A DNA stretch of 64,000 bases from Thermothielavioides terrestris NRRL 8126 (GCF_000226115.1 NC_016461.1:1488001-1552000), one strand, 5' to 3'; counted from the first letter of the stretch, positions 32,400-45,010 are shown. Notes: generated by a model not told the origin, from the sequence alone. Translations and numbers: made by a program.

Positions 32400-33682
32400 T
32401 CAGGAGCTGTGCAACGTTTTGAAGCCTGTCGCAACGAGACTTCTCTTGGTGTCTTTGGCATCAGACGGTGCACTCCAGTAGAACAGCCCCTGTACGGAAT
32501 TAAGGTCAGCACGCAGAGTGGCGGGAGAGACAGACGGAAGAAAAGGACTGGAAAGCTTGTACATACCCCCAGCCCCTTTTGCTTGCAAAAGGTAGCCTTC
32601 ACCTTGACCGTGTCCGGGTTGTCATAAGTGACGAAGCCGCCATCCCCGCCCACGCATTGCGCCGCAACGGCCCGCTTGTCGACTTGCTCCTTGGTCCCCT
32701 TCCTCGGGAGCTGGCTGTACTCGAACGAACCATCGTTGCCCCCCGAACCGCGGTTCTTGTGGCCCGGCCCGGTCACATGGAGGAAGCTGCGCCCAAAGAG
32801 CGGAATCCCGAGCAGGATCTTCTTGCCAGGCACGCCAGAGGACATGATGTATTGCGCGCCAGAGGCCCCGGACGGCTCGTCCTTGTTGATGGCGTAGAGC
32901 TGGGCGTGATGGCCGCTCTTGTGGGTCCAGTCGCCAAAGAAGTCGTAGGCTGTGAGATTGAGCGTGTCGAGGTATGCGCTGGTCTGCTGGAGGTCGATGT
33001 TTTGAAGGATCGGCTTCGCCGCCGGCAGAGCGGCAGTGAGCAGGTAGCGGTCCTCGGGGAGATGGATGCGGATCGCCGCCACAAGCGCGAGGAAGTCATT
33101 CCCTTGCTGCGGGGTGCATGGATATTCCCAAACAACTGAGGCGATGCTGTCAACGTTGCCCCGATCGAGTGATCTGCTGGGACCTGCAGAAAGGGAAAAG
33201 GGGCAGGAACTGACTGTCGATGCCGTCGAGGCCTGACGCCTCGACCAAGCCTCGAGCAGAGCGAGCAAAATTGTCTCGGAGGACGGCGTTGGAGGCCACG
33301 ATGGGGAAAGTCTCGGCCGACTCGCCGCCACCGATGGAGAGCAGAACTTGCAAGTGGGGGTATCGCGCCTTGAGATGCATTAGGGATCCCAAAGCGCCTT
33401 GAACACCGTCACACGGCGCTCTGGCATCGGCATATTCGTCACTTAGCTAGCTCCCAACCTCGTCAGACGGCCGCTGGAGCAATCGAGATGCAGCGAACTC
33501 ACCAATACCCCTCCGTCCGGCATCACGTTGGCAAAGGCGTAGTAGACCCGGTTGATGCATCCGTAGTTCAGCTGGCCGGGCGTGTCCCCGTTGTAGACCC
33601 TGTAGTTGGGCCAGTATACGGCGTTCGTGTATATAACATGGGCCGCGCTTGTGATGCGAGACTTGCGTGACGAGGATGACAT
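32400..33682 (-). CDS. GH18 chitinase family protein, intracellular type, altered catalytic motif
   Basis: Four exons: 33682-33503, 33446-33215, 33135-32567 and 32489-32400; introns 56, 79 and 77 nt; 356 aa. GH18 TIM barrel with no signal peptide, as in small fungal GH18 chitinases. Recognisable barrel elements are NAVYWPNYRVY, VYYAFANV, LQVLLSIGGG, TAALPAA, LNLTAYDFFGDW, ILLGIPLFGRSF, GGFVTYDNPDTVK and GLFYWSAPSDA. The catalytic strand reads DGIDIVWEYP (residues 134-143). The acid/base Glu141 is present, but the middle aspartate of DxxDxDxE is Val139. The codon is GTT and would need only one base change to be GAT. The intron just before it (GTCAGT to CTCAG) cannot be shifted to restore Asp. 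Strong loss of hydrolysis is expected, so it may be a binding protein or in early decay. Confidence 0.87.
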
Positions 33683-36600
33683 GGTGCTCAGAAATGCTGG
33701 GAGGGCGGCCGATACGGCGTGCCGAAGCGGGCGAAGCTAAGAGCGTTTGGGACAGATTGAGTCCACGAAGTATGCAGAGAGAGCGAGGTCAACCGCTCAC
33801 TCAAGGCCCTGGCTGCGTGATTATCCTCCCTTTTCAGCAAGAGGCTTGGGCCAGCGCATGTTGGACTGACGGACTGGAGGTGCTGGTCGGGCAGCAAGGG
33901 GCCGCCGGGTGGCAGGGGAGACAACAGACTTGGGAGACGTGTGTGTTTATACATGGCTGAAACCAACGCTCGTGTCGACTCGTTCGAGGAGGTCAGCGAC
34001 CAAGCAGCATGCCCAAGCTGCTGATGTGGAGCCGGGAGCAGGCATCGGAACCAGAACGGCCCACGAGTGCAAGATTCGTGGAAGCACTGCGGCATGAGAT
34101 AACGTGCGCCGGCAGTAAGGCTTGGTCAAGGGTAAAACAGGGGAAAGCAAGGGACTGACGGGCGATCGGAGGGCGATGCATCGCTACATACCCGGGTTAA
34201 GTCGCGGGGGGAACGATGGGGACGATAGGGGTTAATCCAGCAGGGGTTTGGGCGAATGAGTCCGCAACTGGTGCCTACACGTGTAGACGCATATTCTTGA
34301 CGTTAAAGGAAGGCAACGTGAGAGACGGACGGGCACCCGGGTCGAGGCGCCGAGCACGGAGGTAGCCAATGAATGGTATCTGCGAGTACGCCGTCACGGC
34401 TGCCGATTTCCGCTCGAGCACCGCGTGTCGGCGGCTTCCCGGGCGTGGCTTCATTCCGGTCTTGTCGCCCAATTAGTCAGTCTGCCACCCCCCGCCTGGC
34501 GGTGAGGGTAGATCCGGGCAGTGAACCATGGCGTGACGGTTTCGAAATGCCTTGACGTGAGCGCCAAGGTATGGAGACAGCGTCGGCTAAGGGGCCCACG
34601 TGAGGGCTCCCGAGCGAAGTCGGTGAGAACACCGAAGGGCAGCGGGCATTTGCCGAATCCACGCTGCCGTCTTCCTGGGGGCTCAACGACGGACCGGGAT
34701 GCCGGAGAACTAACCGTCATGGGCCACTTCCTTGGGATCATACCGCGCCGCTGGCTCAACCCGACGCACAGAGCTGAGCACTAAATATTCGCAAAACCAA
34801 AAGGACCAAAAAACTCCAAGCCCTAGGTCTGAGGAGCCACAGCAGGACGGGGTGCGTCCCTACCGGTATGGACGGAGCGAAAGGAGAAGCAGGGCTGGGT
34901 TGTCTGGACACCAGCTTCAGAGAGGGCGAGGTCATGAGGTTGAGGCGGTGCTGCGTGGATCAACCGGTGCACTGGGCTCTTGCAAATGCCTTCATTTCCT
35001 ACCTGCACCGATGGATTCCATGACAGGCTCTTAAGTTTCCCAGACGTGCATCTCTGGCGTCGAGGTGAACATCGTCTCACCAGGCAGCAGGGAGCAGGCA
35101 GGCAGCAAGCCTCAGACCCTGCCACTGGCCTCGAGCTTTTGGGAGGCTTTTGCATCTAACGAGCACATTCCCTTTCCGGCAGAATGCGAAGAAAGTGCGA
35201 GGAGGTTGGTCAAATTCACTTGCTGTGTAGGTAGGAAGGCTCGAACGGCCCAGTGCCAGCTCACATGCGACCTCATCCCCAGCAAAGGTTGGTCACCTTA
35301 GTCATCGAACTAGTGCACACAGCCGGAATATTTCTTCCCTGTTCGATGTGGGCTTCCAGAAGGATTCTGAGCCCCTCACCCAGGCACCGTTTCCCAGCGG
35401 AAAACGGCGAAGAAAGATGAGAAGGACACGCGGCTTCGTTTCCGGGGCGTCTTACAGATTGCCAAGCCCCCAAACCCGAGCAAATCGACCTGGAAGGCGT
35501 TTCGGCGGTGCAGATGACCAGAGATTCTTGTCCAGCCGAACCTGGTGCGACAGTCCAGGATTTCTTGGCCCTGCAAGTCATCAGAACACATACAGCAAAC
35601 CACACACGCAGGGGTCTAACCAGGCTAGTGGAGGATGATTGGGTTGGGTGACGGGGGCGGGGAGAGGGAGGGGCGGATTAAGGCGCCAAATCCCCGGACG
35701 TGGCCACCTGGGCTCTCGCCCTGTCGCCCGTCGTTTCCCCGAGAGGCCCGGCGAACACTGGGCATCGATTCTCTGTCCAGCCCGGCGAGGCTGTTGGCTT
35801 TCCGCCGTTGCAAGGCGTTTCAGGCTTTCAGCATCTCCTGGGCTGAGCCGTTCAGGCCAGGAACCAACCGCGGGAAAGTACATTGTCGGGCCTTCGAATG
35901 CGACCCGTCTCTTGTGCATCGGTGATCAGGCTCTCACACTTGCCAACCTCCCGAGGGACACGGTTGATGACCATATGGCACATTTGGCACATCTGGCACT
36001 ACAACTTCCTGTCTCGAAGGTCCACGTGGTCAAAATGCGAAAAGCCCTCTATGACATGCCGGCACTTGCCATCCTCGATAGTGGAAGACAGAGACGTGTG
36101 CGCCCCGGGTGTAAAATACGTAGCACTCAAGACTAACGGCGAAACAAACGTGTGTTCGCAGCACGGCAAGACTGAGTGGGGTTCGGTCGTTTGCGGCCTC
36201 GTGATGGACAGGCGCCTGGGGCTAATAAGCCACGCCTCCAAGGGCTGGCACTTGCTTATAGAAAATCGCGTACCTAGTCTACGGCAGTATCGAAAGCGCC
36301 TGCTTACCGGTGATGGCTTCCACGCTTCCAATGCCGTGCTCGTACGTACCTGGCTAGGTGCCTAAGGGAGGTCAGCTTCCCAGCGATCGGGTGCCTGTGC
36401 AGCACGACAATCCCTTGGCGGCTTGACAGCGCATTCGAAGTGTGGCTGCCGTGACGATTGACGTGTTCGCAAGTCTCAAGTCTCCATCGGTACCTTACAG
36501 TGGATTCAGGCTCAGTTGGCTATTTCAGGTCCATGCGAAGAGGCAGAGACGGGTTTCTCTTGTCTTTCCTTTCGTCCCCACTTAAGCTTAGGTATCATCT

Positions 36601-38122
36601 CTCTTCTTTCTCACTCCTTTCCCCCCTTTCACATTCTCTTGTAGCTCCCCGGTCTTTTGGTATGAAATAATCTGCAGCAATTGGTCCACCTACCTTGCCT
36701 GCTGTACTACCTTACACGAAAACTTTACTCAGTAATCCATCATCAGGTAGCTTAGGTACGGTAATTTACCTTTGGTTTCTCTCACACCGTTACATACAGG
36801 TCGTTATGAGCTTGTTTGCCCAAGTCGTGTTTCTCCCAAGTTTGCTTGAAGTTCTGAAACCCAAAGTGTACATCGCTCACGTTCAGGTGCAATCAAAGCC
36901 AGCGGCCATTAAATTCGACTGAACTACCTAGGTAGTTGGTTTGTTGTGTAGACAAGTCATTGGCAGCTTTCCGCTCGGCGTCGGCGATCGGCCAGTCAGC
37001 GTCGGCGGGGCCGGGTGGTGGCACCGCAGGTGGGGCGATACGGAACCGGCCCGGTAAATCTGTTCAGCTCAATCGGGCCTTGGTATGCGCCACGGCGTCG
37101 TGAAACCGGGAAGCCCAGCCTGTCGTCAGTAATCTGGGGGAGAAAGTGTATCCCTAGCTCAGGCAAGGCATTTGGATCAAAGGATGCCAGGAGCTATCGG
37201 AGCAGATACGTGATCGATTGGTCCATACAAGCTCGTTCTCTGGAGCCTTCCTGTTGCGTCAATTCTGGTCCGAATGGCGACGAAATCTCCAGAATACTTA
37301 CCACGGTAACTGCCTAGGGTAGGTACGACGGGCTCTACATATCATCGCCCTCTCGGAGGTTTGAGGTAGCTAAGCTGTTGATAGGTATGGGTGACCACCG
37401 CTAAGAAGTCATTCCCTGAGGTACTCTGCAGCCGAACCTGCCTAAATCCATGCCGCTGTTATGGGTTTTCAACTTGATGGGTGCCCATCCCGAACATTAC
37501 GGAGTACAGTGCTCGACGGTCCGACGGTAATCTGTACATTACCTATATTCTGTGCTGAGACGTACTCCGTATTGATAGGTAAGGTAGCTGAACGCCGTAT
37601 CTGTATTACGTACACTAGGATCCTACCTCCGTATCTCCCGTCGGTTGCCACCTTGCCTCCGCAACGCGAGCAGTCACCGACGATCTCCCTCACCTGCCGA
37701 TTTCAGAGACAAGCAGTAACGGTGAAGTTAACGTAACGTACTGTGTATGTACCAACGGCCTGCGATGTGCGGACAGTGGGGAAGCGGCAGCTGAGTACCA
37801 GGTAGGTCGCTTACACAGTAATGGGCTTGGCTTAACTGCCAACCCGCTTCGCGCTTGGCATTTCTCCGCATGTCATCGCCGTTCCACCGGACCTCCAACA
37901 GGGCCCAGGCGGCTGGAATCCTCTCTCGACCGAACGAGCCTTTTTTGTCCTTCGCGCCAGTAACCATTTTCCAAATCGCAGCAAGCAACCAACCTCGACA
38001 CGTCTTGTTCTCCAAGACGACCCGACCGCACAACGAACGGTGTCGCACCAATCGCATCGCCCCGCCTCGTTGGCGAGATACCGTCCATCGCGACACCACT
38101 CCTGGCCCCCCGTTGCGCAGTC
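33683..38122. other. 4.4-kb gene-poor region
   Basis: Contains the chitinase and DSK2 promoters and otherwise no recognisable gene; open frames are short and featureless. From about 36.6 kb to 37.8 kb the DNA has many TACCT/AGGTA words, a perfect 16-bp palindrome AACTACCTAGGTAGTT (36922-36937), and two TACGGAGTA motifs (37498-37506 and, inverted, 37563-37571). No inverted-repeat element or target duplication was found by eye. Confidence 0.45.
36922..36937. repeat. 16-bp perfect palindrome
   Basis: AACTACCTAGGTAGTT, in non-coding DNA. The CCTAGG-centred palindrome is the longest example of a word class that recurs in this region. Confidence 0.7.
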
Positions 38123-39540
38123 ATGGCAGACAGTGGCGAATCGGGCGGCGACGTCCAAATCACCTTCAAGGTGAAGTGCTCTAATGACAAGATACACACT
38201 ATCACAATGCCCGAATCGGCAACCGTCCTGGACCTCAAGACAAAGTTGGCCGGCAGCGATTTCGAAGACACGCCCGTTGAGAGACAGCGGCTGATCTACT
38301 CCGGGCGCATCATGAAGGACTCGGACGCACTGAGCGTCTACAAGATCAAGAACATGAACACCATTCATATGGTCAAGAGCGCCCGCAGCAATCCTACTCC
38401 CGCCGCCTCTAGCGCTGCGTCCACCACCCCGACGCCCCCCGCAGTTCCCCAGAACATGGCCTCCGGTTCCAGCGCCAGCGACCTTCTTGCAGGCCTCACT
38501 GGTGCTCGGTTTGCCGGTCATGCCAACTTACCGAGCGCCGACCTGTTTGGCGCGGACGGCGGGGTAAGTCTCCCTGCTGGATGGTTCCGCCATCACCCAG
38601 GAAACGAAGCTTCACGCAGGTTGCTGACATTGACCACCAGATGGGCGCGCCGCCCAGCGAGGAGCAGATGGCCGAGATGCTGTCGAACCCGATGATTGCC
38701 CAGACCATGAACGAGGCGCTGAACAATCCCAACTTTATCGACTACATGATCCGGTCCAACCCCGCGCTAGCCAGCATGCCCAATGCCCGCGAGATGCTGC
38801 AATCTCCCTACTTCCGACAGATGATGACGAATCCCGAGGCAATTCGTATGGCGGCAAGAATGCGAAGGATACTCCAAGGAGGAGGAGGAGGGGGAGAAGG
38901 CTCCGCGTTTCCCGCGCCCGGCGCGACAGACAACACCCCCGCAGACGCGCCGAGCGCTGGGAGTTCCGCAACAGCGAGCAACAACACTGACCAAGCGCTT
39001 CGTGCTCTTTTCGGCGCCCCGGGGGCCTCCGGCGGTCCTTTTGCCCCAGGGGCCAACCCCTTTGCTAGCCTCCTCGGCATCGTTCCGCCGGCCGGTCCGT
39101 CCAGCGGGGCGGCCGCAACTACCCAGGGACCGTCAGCTTCGAACCCGGCCGCCTCGCCTGAGAATCAAAATGGGCCGACGGGAAGCAGTCCGAACGCTCA
39201 GGGTCAAGCCGGTAACGCCGGGCAACCGTTCAACCCTTTCAGCGCGCTGTTCGGCCAGGGGCAGCCGGGCGGCGCCCAGGGTGCTAATGCCAGCAACCCC
39301 TTCGCGCTGCCACCTATCTCGCCCGAAGTCTTGCAGCAAGTCCTGCAGAGCTGGGGTTTGGCCTCGCCGTCGGCGACGACGGCCCCGCCGGACAACAGGC
39401 CGCCAGAGGAGCGCTACGCTGAGCAACTGCGTCAATTGAACGACATGGGCTTCTTTGATTTTGAGAGAAATGTAACGGCGCTGCGGCGTAGCGGCGGTAG
39501 TGTTCAGGGCGCCGTCGAATACCTACTCTCAAATCCATGA
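38123..39540 (+). CDS. dsk2: ubiquilin Dsk2, ubiquitin-like/UBA shuttle protein
   Basis: Exons 38123-38563 and 38641-39540 with a 77-nt intron; 446 aa. Dsk2 brings polyubiquitinated proteins to the 26S proteasome. An N-terminal ubiquitin-like domain (about residues 10-85, with TFKVKCSNDKIHTITM, ERQRLIYSGRIMKD and NMNTIHMVK) is followed by a linker, then a STI1-type region (MAEMLSNPMIAQTMNEAL, MLQSPYFRQMM), a Gly/Asn/Pro-rich middle, and a C-terminal UBA domain (about 400-446; RYAEQLRQLNDMGFFDFERN, ALRRSGGSVQGAVEYLLSN). The intron joins FGADGG to MGAPPSEEQM in phase 0. Length and domain order match the family. Confidence 0.95.
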
Positions 39541-40333
39541 CAGCCACGCTCGCAAACGGTACTTCGCGGCGAGCAAAAGTTGTCGGCGGGCAGTTCATGA
39601 GGTATGAATCGGACCGAGGTTGTGGCAGGTGATGAGAAGGCCTTACTTCTTCGCTGGATCTCTTCAGTTTGATGGTCCGCATCAGCGAGGCAGGCAAGTC
39701 GTGGGTTGCCCTGTGTATGCAGTAATTCGAAGGGAAGGACTCTCCCCAATCCCCTCAGCGGGATCAGCATTGCTAGTTGCACAGAACGAGAAATTTGAAT
39801 GGGTTTTCGCATGAGGCAGAGGGCGAGCGCAACTGTGGCCCCCCACGCCAGTTTTCAGCAGGCTCACCGCCAGGCCAGGGCGAGACCTAGGATCCCCTGA
39901 AGGTGGCTTTCGGAGTTGCGGTATTTGGCACTGGGACCCATTTTTCATCAAGTCGCGTGGACATGCTCAGTTTTTTATGGTGTGAATGTTGATCACCCTT
40001 GTCACTCGAGTCAGAAGCCCCTTTCTTACTGTGGTAGTTTTGTTTATGGGGTAACTTCGAGTATGTGAAGTTAAACGGACACAACCCACGTTGAGACTCG
40101 AGAGACAGAAAAAGCAAAGCAACCAATCACAACTCTTCACAGCAAAACCACGCTTCAAAGTTTCCTGTGAGACCTCAGACCTGTATACAGACAGTGGATG
40201 TGTCCTCTTTCCAAATAGACCAGAGCACAATTCCAAATTCCCTGCTGTGGTTTCCTCACCAGCACGCGGCCACTTCACTCAGGTCCTTCTTGAGGCCCAA
40301 CTGCGGTTGCCATCACCGCCAACACCACGCAAC
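39541..40333. other. intergenic, SYM1 promoter
   Basis: 793 nt between two plus-strand genes; no coding signal recognised. Confidence 0.5.
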
Positions 40334-41036
40334 ATGTTGAGATGGTAAGTTGCGGCCGGACTCACGCACCCGACTCTCACCCGTTGCACTTTGGCTGACA
40401 ATTCCGACCAGGTACCAAGCCCGCCTCGCGGCGCGGCCGCTGCTCACACAAGCAGTCACGACATCAATCCTCTTCGCGATAGGTGATGTCACCGCCCAAC
40501 AACTGGTCGACAAGAAGGGTCTCGAGAAGCATGACCTTGCTCGGACGGGGCGAATGGCCCTCTACGGCGGTGGTATGTCAACGAAGCCGAACCTTCTCTT
40601 CCCCGATAGCAGCCAACCCCCCCCTTCCTCCCCTTTGGGGAAAACCCCTTACTCGAACACCAACAGAACTCAGCGCTAACAAGAACCACCAGTCGTCTTC
40701 GGCCCCGCCGCAGCGACCTGGTTCAGGTTGCTCTCCCGGCACGTCAACCTGCGCTCGCCCAACGCGACGATCCTGGCGCGCGTGGCCTGCGACCAGGGCA
40801 TCTTCGCGCCCACCTTCATCGGCGTGTTCCTCAGCAGCATGGCGGTGCTGGAGGGGACGTCGCCGCGGGAGAAGCTCGCGAAGAGCTACTCGGACGCGCT
40901 GCTCACCAACTGGATGATCTGGCCGTTTGTGCAGCTGGTCAACTTCAAGCTCGTGCCGCTGCAGCACCGGCTGCTGTTTGTCAACGTGGTTAGCATTGGG
41001 TGGAACTGCTACTTGAGTTTCTTGAACAGCTCATGA
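40334..41036 (+). CDS. sym1: Sym1/Mpv17/PMP22-family inner mitochondrial membrane protein
   Basis: Exons 40334-40344 (11 nt), 40412-40572 and 40693-41036; introns 67 and 120 nt; 171 aa. Mpv17-family proteins form inner-membrane channels; yeast Sym1 is needed for growth on ethanol at high temperature. The mini first exon encodes MLR plus two bases of Trp and joins to [16 protein letters not shown], the standard N-terminus. Family marks are [64 protein letters not shown] and a final [13 protein letters not shown]. About four membrane segments. The three exon joins all keep frame. Confidence 0.93.
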
Positions 41037-41525
41037 TTGGGCGCGCAGGGTGACGGTTGGGGCTGGCGCGGTATTCGCTGGAGCGTTGACATTCGAACGA
41101 GCGTTGTTGCTGCGGTTCATAGACACGGCCGGAGTTCTGGTTCTGCGCGAGTGAGATTTGAATTTGGGGGATCTATGTCGAGCGAGCCAGAGAGCAATAC
41201 GTGCCTTTTCTATTCAGAGATACTCGAGGATGTTATTACTAATGCAAGAAGACCCGACTAAGGGCGACCTTGAAGCCCACCCTCTGTTGAGGGGCCTTAC
41301 CCAATTCTGAGATCTAGCGCCGTGCTATAACACCACAATGATGGGTCTTATGCTCCAGACCTGACGGAGGCAGACAACACATCGGGGGAGACAAACGCTT
41401 CCGGCCTACACCCCTCCCATGCTTTCCCCCCCTGTCGCAATATCCTGCGTATCTGCCATGATGCGCCCCCGGCAAGCCTGACGTATGTCGACGCCGGTCC
41501 AATGCGCCCATTGATACTTGATGCC
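41037..41525. other. intergenic between convergent SYM1 and UAP1
   Basis: 489 nt of 3' flanks; nothing recognised. Confidence 0.5.
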
Positions 41526-43078
41526 CTATTCAACTTCGATGGCGGCAGGGGCGACAATGGTTTTATTGAGAAGCTTCTCAAGACCCTCACCACCCTGGAG
41601 ACGCAGTTAGCAAGGGAGCGCGGCGGGGTGTTCCGGCGAGGTAGGCTTACGTAGCTCATCAGCGGGCTCACTTCGATGCCGGCCTTGGGGTCCTCGCTGA
41701 CCACATTCGCGCCGGCCGCTTGCACCCAGCGCTTACCCTGGGCCATGATGTCGTACTTGCTCGTGTCGGGGTCGTCCTCGCCTGTGCCGCGAGCATTCTT
41801 GAGCGGGCTGAACTCGTCCTCGCGGCGGACCTCCATGCACGCGAATTTGCTCAAGGGCAGCATGGGGAAGACGTCGAAGACGAACTGCTCAAGCTTGATT
41901 CCGTTGGGCTTGGTCGGCTTGACCGTCTCGCCGGTCTCAAGGTCGGCATAGGGGATCTTCTTCCGGGCCACGTGGTGGGGGAGCGTCTTGGCCCACTGCG
42001 GAATGGTCTCAAGGAAGCGGAACGAGTAGTAGTGGTTGACGATGTTTGCGGCCCGGAACTTGAGCACGCCGGGCTGCTTGGGATCTTCCTCGGCGGCAAC
42101 CGCCGGGTCGATCTCGCTGTACTCGACCACGTCGGGGCGGCCGTTCTTGCAGACGATCAGACCGACGCTCTCGGTGGCGTTGCGCTTGCGCACAACTTTG
42201 GTGGCAATGTCGACCTTCGCCGAGGCGGAGAAGCCGATGAAGACCGGGTCGGCCACCTTGACGAGGCAGTTGTCCACGCAGTAGGCATGGACGTGCTCAA
42301 TGCCGCGCCTCTTCATGTCGTCCAGCACCTTGCACTCGACCAGCGCGTTGTAGATGCCGCCGTTGCCGTCGGGCGCCACCGCCACCTTGCTCCTGCTCTC
42401 GAGCAGGATCTTGCCGTCGTTGGAGATGCAGGGGAGAACCCCTTGTTCAAAGATAAAGACGTTCTCAGGCTTCAGCCCGAAATAGTTGTGCTCCTTGAAG
42501 TACTGCTCGGTCGGTTCGCGCGTCGGGCCGGACGTCATCACATACCAGGGCACGGTGACGCTCCGGCCCGAGCCGGCATTCTTGGCCGCCAGCTCCTCGA
42601 TCTTGCGGATGCGCTCGGCCTGGATCTGGAACAGGGATTTGCCCGACGGCAAGCCGATGTCGAAGCAGCCCTTGGGCGCGGAGCTGCCCAGCCGGGTGCC
42701 CTGACCGCCGGCCATGAGGACCACGCCGACCTTGTTCGCGGCGATCAGGTCGAGGCCTTCCGAGTACCAGCGGTCGATGTCCTCGGGCCTGGAGTCCATG
42801 ATGCTCGCGCGGGCCGAGTCCGGGAGCGGCTCGAGCGATGGCTGGGCCGCGGAACCATCCGCAGCCGCGGGCGGGGCGAGTGCTTTGGCGGCGATGGTGT
42901 TGATGTAGGTGGGGTCGAACAGCGTCAGCTGCCCGTACAGCGAGGCCTGCTCAGCGGCGGACAGAGAGTCGTAGAAGGTAAACACATGGCCCTGGCCGGC
43001 GAGGGTGTACTTTTGCCTGAGCTCCGAGAGCTGCTGCGGAGTGGGCGTTTGGTCCTGCGGCGCACCTGTGCTCGTCAT
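41526..43078 (-). CDS. uap1: UDP-N-acetylglucosamine pyrophosphorylase
   Basis: Makes UDP-GlcNAc from UTP and GlcNAc-1-phosphate, the precursor for chitin, N-glycans and GPI anchors (yeast Qri1/Uap1). Exons 43078-41651 and 41594-41526, 56-nt intron, 498 aa. The nucleotidyltransferase signature is [19 protein letters not shown] (about residue 115 on). Also present are [35 protein letters not shown], the uridine-site region [10 protein letters not shown], and [17 protein letters not shown]. The second exon gives the conserved end (SY joined to GGEGLEKLL, then [11 protein letters not shown]); reading through the intron would give an unrelated 119-residue tail. The start is MTSTGAPQ. It is divergent from the DNA glycosylase gene. 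Confidence 0.95.
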
Positions 43079-43987
43079 GGTGTCTCTCTGCCTGGGCTCC
43101 CTCAGAGCAACGGAATGAATGAGAGCGGTGCACACGGGCTAGTAGTACCTTTGAATGCTAATGAAAGTGCAGATGCCCGGGCAAGACGCAATATGATGAA
43201 GGCGGCTTCACGGGGAACGAGGCAAAGCACTAGGAAATATAAGAGCGAGAGCTTTTCTTTTGCAAGTCCTGCAACACGAAGCGACACGAAAACAACTTCT
43301 GACCGATACGAATCCTGAGCAACCGCAGCTCCTCCATGCATGCCGTTCAGGGACAGGAACAGCCCCGCAGTCCGCAGTCAGCCCCAAGCACTATTGTTAG
43401 TGGCAAGTTGCGAGCCCAACCGAGACAGGCAGCGCCGCTGAGGATCCACCGTGCTCCGAGGCCGACTTCTTATTCGCTGAAATGGCAGGGGCGGTCAGAA
43501 CTGCCGCTGCAGGAGCGGTCTGAGTGACATGGGATGCTCCCGGCGAAGTGTAGGCGAAAAGCGATTCCAACGGCTACAAACCGGCCGGTGAAGACAGCAT
43601 CCTCCATTCCCGGCGGCGAGCAAAGCAGACATCAGCCTGATATCGCAGGTGGCCGTTATGCCCAAAAGAACCGGCACACTGCAACCTTGCAGTTCTTCCA
43701 TACCCGGAGGGAGACGAGCGCTGGGCTGACCTCAGCCGCGCTGGCGCCGCGGGTGGCTTTCGGCGGTCAGGGAAGGGCCAGGCTTCCTACCTCAAGTGGA
43801 ATTCGCCCCTTCCAACGACAGCACGAAACGCAACGAACGGCGATGGCCTCGAACTTCTTCTTGAACCTGCGCTCTGACTTGCCGCCAGACTAACAAGGCA
43901 GCTCCAAACCATACATCACATACCGTGTGCGTTTAGAGCAACCAGAGGTCGGAGGTCAGAAGACATAAAGGTCCGGGGAAGATCACA
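43079..43987. promoter_or_regulatory. divergent promoter of UAP1 and the DNA glycosylase gene
   Basis: 909 nt. Two short plus-strand frames have no family features. No regulatory motif was identified with confidence. Confidence 0.45.
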
Positions 43988-45010
43988 ATGCCGCCATCTG
44001 AGACAGTGGAGGACGGATGTCCGCAACCGACTTTCCAGGGCCGCCTCAAGCTCGAAAGCTTCATGTTCAATGGTGGTGCGACCGCTGGCGGGCTGCGGCG
44101 AAGCCCGCGCCTATCGGTCACACCGTCGGCGACGGCCAGCCCTCCCGCGCCATCGCCCATCCCGACATCTCGTTCACCGGCCAAGCGCAAAGCGCTTTCT
44201 CTCGCTGGCGACGGCGTCGACTCATCGCCCTCGGCCTCCTCCTCAACTCCCTCCTCTCCTTCCTCCCGCCTCAAGAAGAAACGCGCCCGCCAAAGATCTG
44301 GGTACGCCCCGCCTTCGACGTACGCCCACCTCCCCCTCCTCCCCGACGCCATCGCGCCGAACCTGCTCGTGCTCTTCGTCGGCCTGAACCCCGGCATAGA
44401 GACCGCGCGCACGGGACACGCCTATGCGCACCCGACCAATCTCTTCTGGCGGCTGCTGTACTCGTCCGGCGTGACGCCGCGCCTGTGCTCGCCGACCGAG
44501 GACCGGCAGATGCCGGCACTGTACTCCCTCGGACTGACCAACATCGTCGCGCGCCCCAGCAGGAACGGGGCCGAGCTGAGCAAGGCAGAGATGGACGCCG
44601 GCGTGGAGATCCTCGAGGAGAAGGTCCGCCGGTGGCGGCCCGAGGTGGTCTGCGTGGTGGGGAAGAGCATCTGGGAAAGCCTCTGGCGGGTGAGGCATGG
44701 GCGGGCGATCAAGGCGGACGAGTTCAGCTACGGATGGCAGGATGAGCGGGAGAACTTGGGGCTTGTGCAAGGCGGGGTGCAGAAGGAGGAGGAAAAAGAG
44801 ACAGGGGTGGACTATAGCGCGGATTGGAAAGGGGCGCGCATATTTGTGGCGACCAGCACGAGCGGGTTGGCGGCAACGTTGAGACCGAAAGAGAAGGAGG
44901 AGATCTGGAAGAAACTGGGCGCCTGGGTCGAGGAAAGGAGGGCTCAGAGGGCCCAGGCTGCAGCATCAGCAACCGAACCGATAAGTCAGAGCAATCTGAA
45001 CGAAGGTTAA
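43988..45010 (+). CDS. G/T(U) mismatch-specific DNA glycosylase, Mug/TDG family
   Basis: Single exon, 340 aa. Removes uracil or thymine opposite guanine, starting base-excision repair (as S. pombe Thp1 and E. coli Mug). A Ser/Pro/Lys-rich, probably disordered N-terminus of about 105 residues leads into the UDG-superfamily fold. Motif 1 is FVGLNPGI (near residue 138), with the catalytic Asn of GxNPG. HPTNLFWRLLY and LGLTNIVARPS follow, then PEVVCVVGKSIWE and motif 2 in VATSTSGLAAT (near residue 288). The start ATG is the first in frame and opens MPPSETVEDG. An insertion, LGLVQGGVQKEEEKETG, lies before motif 2. It is convergent with the GPI-type gene. Confidence 0.88.
   Translation: MPPSETVEDGCPQPTFQGRLKLESFMFNGGATAGGLRRSPRLSVTPSATASPPAPSPIPTSRSPAKRKALSLAGDGVDSSPSASSSTPSSPSSRLKKKRARQRSGYAPPSTYAHLPLLPDAIAPNLLVLFVGLNPGIETARTGHAYAHPTNLFWRLLYSSGVTPRLCSPTEDRQMPALYSLGLTNIVARPSRNGAELSKAEMDAGVEILEEKVRRWRPEVVCVVGKSIWESLWRVRHGRAIKADEFSYGWQDERENLGLVQGGVQKEEEKETGVDYSADWKGARIFVATSTSGLAATLRPKEKEEIWKKLGAWVEERRAQRAQAAASATEPISQSNLNEG

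Noticed and set aside
41720..43318. 532-codon plus-strand open frame
   Set aside because: It lies antisense to UAP1, whose minus-strand protein is clearly real. GC-rich third positions open the opposite frame; its translation has no family features.
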